Assembly: GCA_015680685.1 (NCBI GenBank)
Contig: MNCI01009604.1
Span: 211,939 to 273,938 of the forward strand
Direction: 5' to 3'
Source of the DNA: Gnetum montanum
Taxonomy: Eukaryota; Streptophyta; Gnetopsida; Gnetales; Gnetaceae
Length of the DNA stretch: 62,000 nt
The notes beneath the pieces are model-generated. The model was not told the DNA's origin. It saw only the letters and a list, made by a program, of their open reading frames with translations, and searched no databases. Made by a program: the position numbers and the translations under genes. This document shows positions 57,386-62,000 of the stretch, one piece after another (the stretch's first letter is position 1; each line of letters begins with the position of its first letter).

Positions 57386-57963
57386 CCCTGTCAATTCACA
57401 TAAACATGGTTGGCAATTTTGGAGTTGGATAGCTTAGGAAACTCAGACCAGCAATCCTTGGGCACTTGGCACACTTGATTCCTAGCATCCAAAAACTTTT
57501 GACACACATAATCACATCATCACATCACATCACCTCGGGGCTCGGTGCTTGACCTGCCATCTACATGTGTAGCTACGCTTTGAATCTTGCACACCTTTTC
57601 TAAGAAATATAATATAGTTCATTTTGTCAGCCATTTATTCTGTTTACTCTGTGCTTTACATTCAGTTTACGTTTGGTTTACATTTTATTCACAATATAGT
57701 TTCTGCATATGTTTTTGTTTACATTTTATGTGCACTATTTATGTTTTAAGAAATCAATTACGATAACCCCAGTGCAAGCCATAGTTTATGCTCGGGGAAG
57801 TCCTTGGTTGATTTGCGTGAAGACCATCCAAGGCACTCTACCTTTGTTTACTTTTCCAGCTTACCCTCGAGCAAAGGTAGGGTCAACTGTGTCTGCCTGA
57901 TGATCTTTCGGTATTTGTTTTCCCTTCCAACCTTACACCAATGATTTAGGTCAGTATAGTAAA

Positions 57964-57981
57964 TTGGTGCTAGAAGGAGGA
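57964..57981 (+). other. Element F primer binding site
   Basis: TTGGTGCTAGAAGGAGGATC, matching the PBS-like sequence of element E and consistent with an ancestral TTGGCGCTAGAAGGAGGG with CpG decay. Confidence 0.62.
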
Positions 57982-58114
57982 TCTGAATTTTCTATTTTCT
58001 ATTAAAACATCGCTACATGTCAAAATTCTGCACAGACTAAGTACTCAAACTAAAGCTCATCTTGTCTAGTTAACTTACGTACTCTATCCCTGTCCCTCTC
58101 AGTCTCCCTATCTA

Positions 58115-58400
58115 TCATGCTGTAGCTGTAGTTGTCATGCTGTGTCAGTCATGTAGTTGCTCATGCTGTAGCTGTCATGCTATTTGTCACACTGTGCAAA
58201 AATAGTTGGTCACACTGTTTGTCACGTTGGTCATGCTGCAATTGGTCACACTATTTGTCACGCTGGTCACATTGTAGTTGGTCACACTATTTTTCATGCT
58301 GGTCATGCTACAGTTGGTCATGTTTTTTTTCACGCTGGTTACGCTGCAATTGGTCATGATGTTTGTCACGCTGGTCATGCTGTAGTTGGTCACGTTCAAC
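58115..58400 (+). repeat. Leader tandem repeats, GTTGGTCACACTATTTGTCA type
   Basis: Units of about 36 bp built from GTTGGTCACACTATTTGTCA and CGCTGGTCATGCTGTA, best between 58205 and 58395. Frames here give His-rich (plus) and Thr/Asn-rich (minus) chance ORFs. The array lies between PBS and gag. The CACGCTG word also occurs in the U3 repeats of the same LTR. Confidence 0.8.
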
Positions 58401-58429
58401 TCGTCTAGCCTAGTCTGCTCATGCTCACT

Positions 58430-60365
58430 ATGGAATCCTTCAAAATTAATCCAATAACACTGTCGATCCCTGACTTTGGGGATGAAACCTTGAACTCTGT
58501 TACTGCTATTGAATCCATAAATGTCATTGAATAGATAAACCCCCAAGGCCCTACGCACCAGTCACTCAGGTTACAAGTCAAGGACCCTACTTATGAAAAT
58601 CTCATGACTGAATAATATAACTTCATCTATGTTAAGATTAAAGCTAACTTACCCATCGATCGTGTAGAAAGGGAAGCAAAATGAGACTATGAGCTTATCC
58701 ACAAAGGAGGTTGTGATTTCATCCCTTCAGCATTTGATATAATCCCGCTATCTAAACACCATCATAAACTCATATCCGAAGTTCTCTTGGCTAGAAGTCA
58801 AGCCCTATAGTTACCTCCAATAGAGCCACAAGGTGGAGACGAGGAAGATGACTTTGTAGCCCAATCTGAACATGGGGATTCATACCATACCATTAGTCCC
58901 CATGCCCATACAAATCCATTATTTCAACCTTTCCTGGAAGAGACTATATTTCCACCATCGGCTTCTCTACAGGAAGTAGCCATTCCCATTCCCATCTTCT
59001 CCAAGTCCAACATTCAATCTAACATGTCCACTTCCATCATATCTCTGCAAATACAATCCCAACAACCTCCTCCTCAAACTAATGTAGGAACTACTTTTCA
59101 ACCTCAAGTGATTGGGATGTCGTCAGTCATATTGCTTCCACGTCCATCCATTACATACCCCAAGTGCAAATCCAACAAGCACCAATGATCACTTCACAAC
59201 CTGTGACTAGGTAGTGGGTCCCACCAGCTGTTCAGCAAAACCCATCTACTCACTACAGTGTACCACATCCCATGATCCTAGCCCTGAATGTAGTCCCATC
59301 ACAGCAAACGATAGTTCAACAATCTCTCTTTCCACAAACGATGCCACAATCAAGTCATTACCAACCACCGCTAGCTCAAATCGCTGGTTTGCCTACTGCC
59401 CAAGAATGGGCCGACATGAAAAAAATGATGCATTTGTTGGTAGGAGAATTAAAATGCCTTAAAACTGTGAACATTAAGGAAGTCAAGGTACTAGACTTCT
59501 ATCAAGACGATCCAATCGACCCCTCAGTCCCACTGCTAACCTTGCCAAAGGGGGTTTTATTACCCCAGCTAACCAAATACAATGGAGAAGGAGATCCAAA
59601 CGCTCACCTAGTAACATTCTGAACAGAATTTCTACTTCTTCAGGAATGGCCTCATGTGATTCTGCATGTGTTTGCCATGTCCTTAACTAGAAACTCCTTA
59701 GACTGGTACCGAGCTTTACCCCACAACTCCATATCTTCTCTAGAGGACTTGCTACACCAATTTGTCACCCATTTCAAATACAATCTAAAACTTGAATCCA
59801 TACTCAAGAGCTTAATTCAAATTAAATAGGCACCATTAGAGCTAGCAGATAAATTTATCCAAAGGTGGAGTGCAGCCTTAAATGAACTTCATGAACCTAT
59901 TCCTAAAACGTATCTACTTACCATCCTTAAAGTAGCCGCGAATGACTTTATTAAGTCAAAAATTTACTATTTAAAACCCCATACATTGAGCCAAGAATTT
60001 GTGCAAATTAAATACATAGAAGAGGCTGCACAAACAAGCAATGACCCAGCCTACTCAACCTTTAGGAGCCAACATACAAGGAAAGATAAATCCAAGACAA
60101 CAGTAGTAGCAGTGGCCAAGATAGCCTGATCTAACTATCTAGGACAAAAGGGAAAACAACCCACTGTTCCAAACAGCTATGAAAGAAACACACTTGTTCC
60201 TACAATCAAAACCTACTCAAATAGAAACATCGACATGGGTCATGCTCGTACCTTCGAAAGAAAAGACCCTGCTCAACATATACCCTTACCCATGAAACCT
60301 TCATAATTTCTTGACCAACTTCTAAAGGCCAGTTTAATCAAACATAAGCCTAGTACAAATTAGGA
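58430..60365 (+). pseudogene. Element F gag
   Basis: ATG at 58430 (MESFKINPITLSIPDFGD). The N-terminal part has YNFIYVKIKANLP and GGCDFIPSAFDIIPL. A Gln/Pro-rich segment follows (58920-59400), then AQEWADMKKMMHLL, VLDFYQDDPIDPSV and the capsid core FAMSLTRNSLDWYRALP, SISSLEDLLHQFVTHF (59675-59785), matching the retrotransposon gag family. Beyond it come a basic RSQHTRKDKSK segment and a linker to protease. About seven internal stops occur, all TAG or TGA except one TAA. A frameshift lies near 59210. Confidence 0.78.
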
Positions 60366-61210
60366 CCACCAAATCCTACTCCACTAAACATTATTCCCAT
60401 GGGTCTATCCATTAATAAGCCTAGTACAAGTCATCAAAACATAGATAATGTCATGGGTTGTGTCCCAAACCCAGCACCTGCGTTTACCAACACAAAATTT
60501 CCTTCGCAGGAAATACGAATGTTTGGTCAAATGGACCAAATCTACACAGACAAGAGTGCTCCAAATGGTAAAGACCTAGCAAATGTGTTGACCCAAGTTA
60601 CACAAGCTTTAAAACAAAAGAACACTTCTTTAAGTCTGTATGACCTAATAATGACTTCACCAATACACCATGAAGCTCTAGTGTGGATGCTGACTTTGAT
60701 CCCCATTAGTGAGGACCTTCCTGCTGATGAATCATCCATTTATGTAGTATTGTCCCCGCAACCTCAAGAATCAAAGATTACATCCCTAGAATTCCATGCT
60801 AAGGACATTAAGCTAGATGGGGAAATAAGAGAATTCACCACAACCCCTATGTTCATAATGATATAGGTCAATCATTTCAAGATACGTAGGGTGCATGTAG
60901 ATGATGGCATGACGACAAATGTAATACCTTTTCCTATTATCAAAAAACTAGGACTTACTGAACAAATACAACCCACTACAACTTCTTTCCTAAAATCCTT
61001 CAATGGTTCCCGGGTTGGGGTGAAAGGTATGGTTACCTTAGATTTCATAGCCAAGGACCAATTCCCCACATCAGCCGAATTCGTGATAGTCGATAAAATG
61101 CCAGGTTTTAATATGATTCTAGGGCATTCCTAGCTATCTCAACTTAAATTTGTATCCTCACCAATCCATCAAGAGATCCACCTACCTTACGAGGGTGGTG
61201 AAATCATCAT
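60366..61210 (+). pseudogene. Element F protease region
   Basis: The frame from 60399 stays open to 60866, where a TAG (likely CAG) interrupts, then continues from 60870. The catalytic loop reads RRVHVDDGMTTNVIPFPIIKKLGL (60885-60955; Tat proteases have a DGGS-type loop), and the flap and second half reads FVIVDKMPGFNMILGHS (61080-61130), with TAG in place of Trp after it. Only two stops interrupt about 270 codons. Confidence 0.75.
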
Positions 61211-61530
61211 ACATGGGGATACGATTGTACTGATCACTTCCTCACATCCTCACATCCTGAGGTAGGTCAAGAGCTAGAAATTAAGTTTGTTGAGCCTAAG
61301 CAAGAAACTGTGAACATACATCAAGACATGAACTCAACGTTAACTGACAACCCTACTAGGATTGAAGAAACACAAGACAACACAAACATAGAAGCCATTC
61401 CTACTAATGTCTCTTGGTCGGAGTTTCCCTTTGACATCACCAATGAAGGGGAAGGTGAGTATAAAATCATACCCACATGCCCAACCCCTAACGTTAAACT
61501 ACAAAGGATCAATAAACAACTTAATAACTA

Positions 61531-61680
61531 GATTAAACTACCAATTGTCTGAAATGACGTTAAACTACCACTTGTTTGAAATGACGTTAAACTACCACAT
61601 GTCTGAAATGACGTTAAACTACCAATCGTCTGGTATGACATTAAATTGCCAACAAATGTCTGAAATGACATTAAACTAGC
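61531..61680 (+). repeat. 27-bp tandem repeat after the element F protease
   Basis: Five to six copies of TGTCTGAAATGACGTTAAAC plus TACCAAT, with C/T differences at the CpG (ACGT against ACAT). A frame gives 9-residue repeats of MTLNYHLSE type, but the upstream frame is already closed by a TAG near 61530, so coding is doubtful. The unit is followed by single TTAAACTAG words to about 61840. Confidence 0.8.
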
Positions 61681-62000
61681 CACTGTCAGAAATGGCTAGT
61701 TTCTTTTAAAATATTTCTAAAACTATTATTTCTTTTGGCCCACTATGGCATAAAACTATCTTTCTTTCCTTAGCAATAGAGGCAATAGTCCACCATGACT
61801 TTAAACTGGTGTGAACAGCCAAAAATGGCTCTAAACTAGGATTCAGTATGTTACAAGTTTACAAACATTCACTATATTATGTCAAATTCTCATTCAAATG
61901 ATACAAGTCACAACCTTAATTTATGACTTCAATGTTACTTTCCTATTTTACAAGTATTGATTCACATTTCGTTCCCCCATTTTATAGTTAGTTACATGCA
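61681..62000 (+). other. Element F spacer, no gene seen
   Basis: AT-rich, with scattered GGCTCTAAACTAGG / TTTAAACTGG words like those upstream of element G RT (46850-46910, inverted). RT is expected beyond the window. Confidence 0.45.

Larger units (their letters stand above)
56304..57962 (+). repeat. Element F 5' LTR
   Basis: Starts TGAAACATC, ends just before the PBS (end approximate). U3 holds three ~191 bp repeats with CACGCT cores (near 56543, 56734 and 56926), a perfect G-box palindrome and CCAAT/TATA boxes. It begins three bases after the stop of the unknown gene. The 3' copy is outside the window. Confidence 0.6.
56304..62000 (+). mobile_element. Element F: Tat-like gypsy element, 5' half, youngest in window
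   Basis: LTR, PBS, tandem-repeat leader, gag, protease and a repeat-rich spacer, running off the window before RT. Compared with E, the frames are longer (116 and 155 codons) and many CpGs remain, so it inserted later. It is still interrupted by TAG and TGA stops. Confidence 0.75.

Noticed and set aside
58132-58558. His-, Ser/Cys- and Thr/Asn-rich ORFs on both strands
   Set aside because: All are translations of the leader tandem repeat of element F.

Overview
This window reads as intergenic heterochromatin from a large, repeat-rich plant nuclear genome. It is AT-rich and CpG-poor, has no intact gene, and is built mostly from decayed Ty3/gypsy LTR retrotransposons. A giant-genome plant such as a gymnosperm would fit, but nothing here fixes the species. 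Many in-frame stops in the old reading frames are TAG, TAA or TGA where CAG, CAA or CGA would be expected. That is the pattern left by deamination of methylated C.

Layout. 1-2.2 kb: a broken copy of a plant FAD-dependent oxidoreductase gene (phytoene-desaturase-like) and an unassigned antisense ORF. 2.4-3.7 kb: short repeats and a promoter-bearing LTR-like stretch. 3.7-10.4 kb: Athila-like gypsy element B on the minus strand (5' LTR, Asp-type PBS, gag, protease, RT, RNase H, part of integrase). 10.6-11.8 kb: a tRNA-like fragment and a decayed IS1595/Merlin-type DDE transposase, minus strand. 13.5-37.2 kb: a three-level nest. Athila-like element C (minus) is split by Athila-like element A (plus, 15.5-29.3 kb), and A is split by a short gag-only LTR element D (19.7-23.1 kb, with perfect ATAAC target duplication). 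A and C carry the same large post-pol ORF (ORF2), and in both it is preceded by a sequence resembling their own LTR promoter. 37.2-41.4 kb: Tat-like element E (plus), lying against C gag. 41.4-46.6 kb: Tat-like element G (minus), with integrase, RNase H and RT, a candidate 3' LTR and a poly-C tract. 47.2-50.5 kb: degenerate tandem array of about 182 bp units, many with a hairpin. 51.0-56.3 kb: a multi-exon pseudogene of unknown family (plus) whose GT-AG introns rejoin the reading frames in phase. 56.3-62 kb: the 5' part of Tat-like element F (plus), with LTR, PBS, tandem-repeat leader, gag and protease. F has the longest open frames and most surviving CpG, so it is probably the youngest insertion; it runs off the window.

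No gene here can make a full-length protein as it stands. The features that stand out are the promoter-like duplicate ahead of ORF2, the unknown spliced gene, the Merlin-type transposase in a plant context, and the hairpin array.
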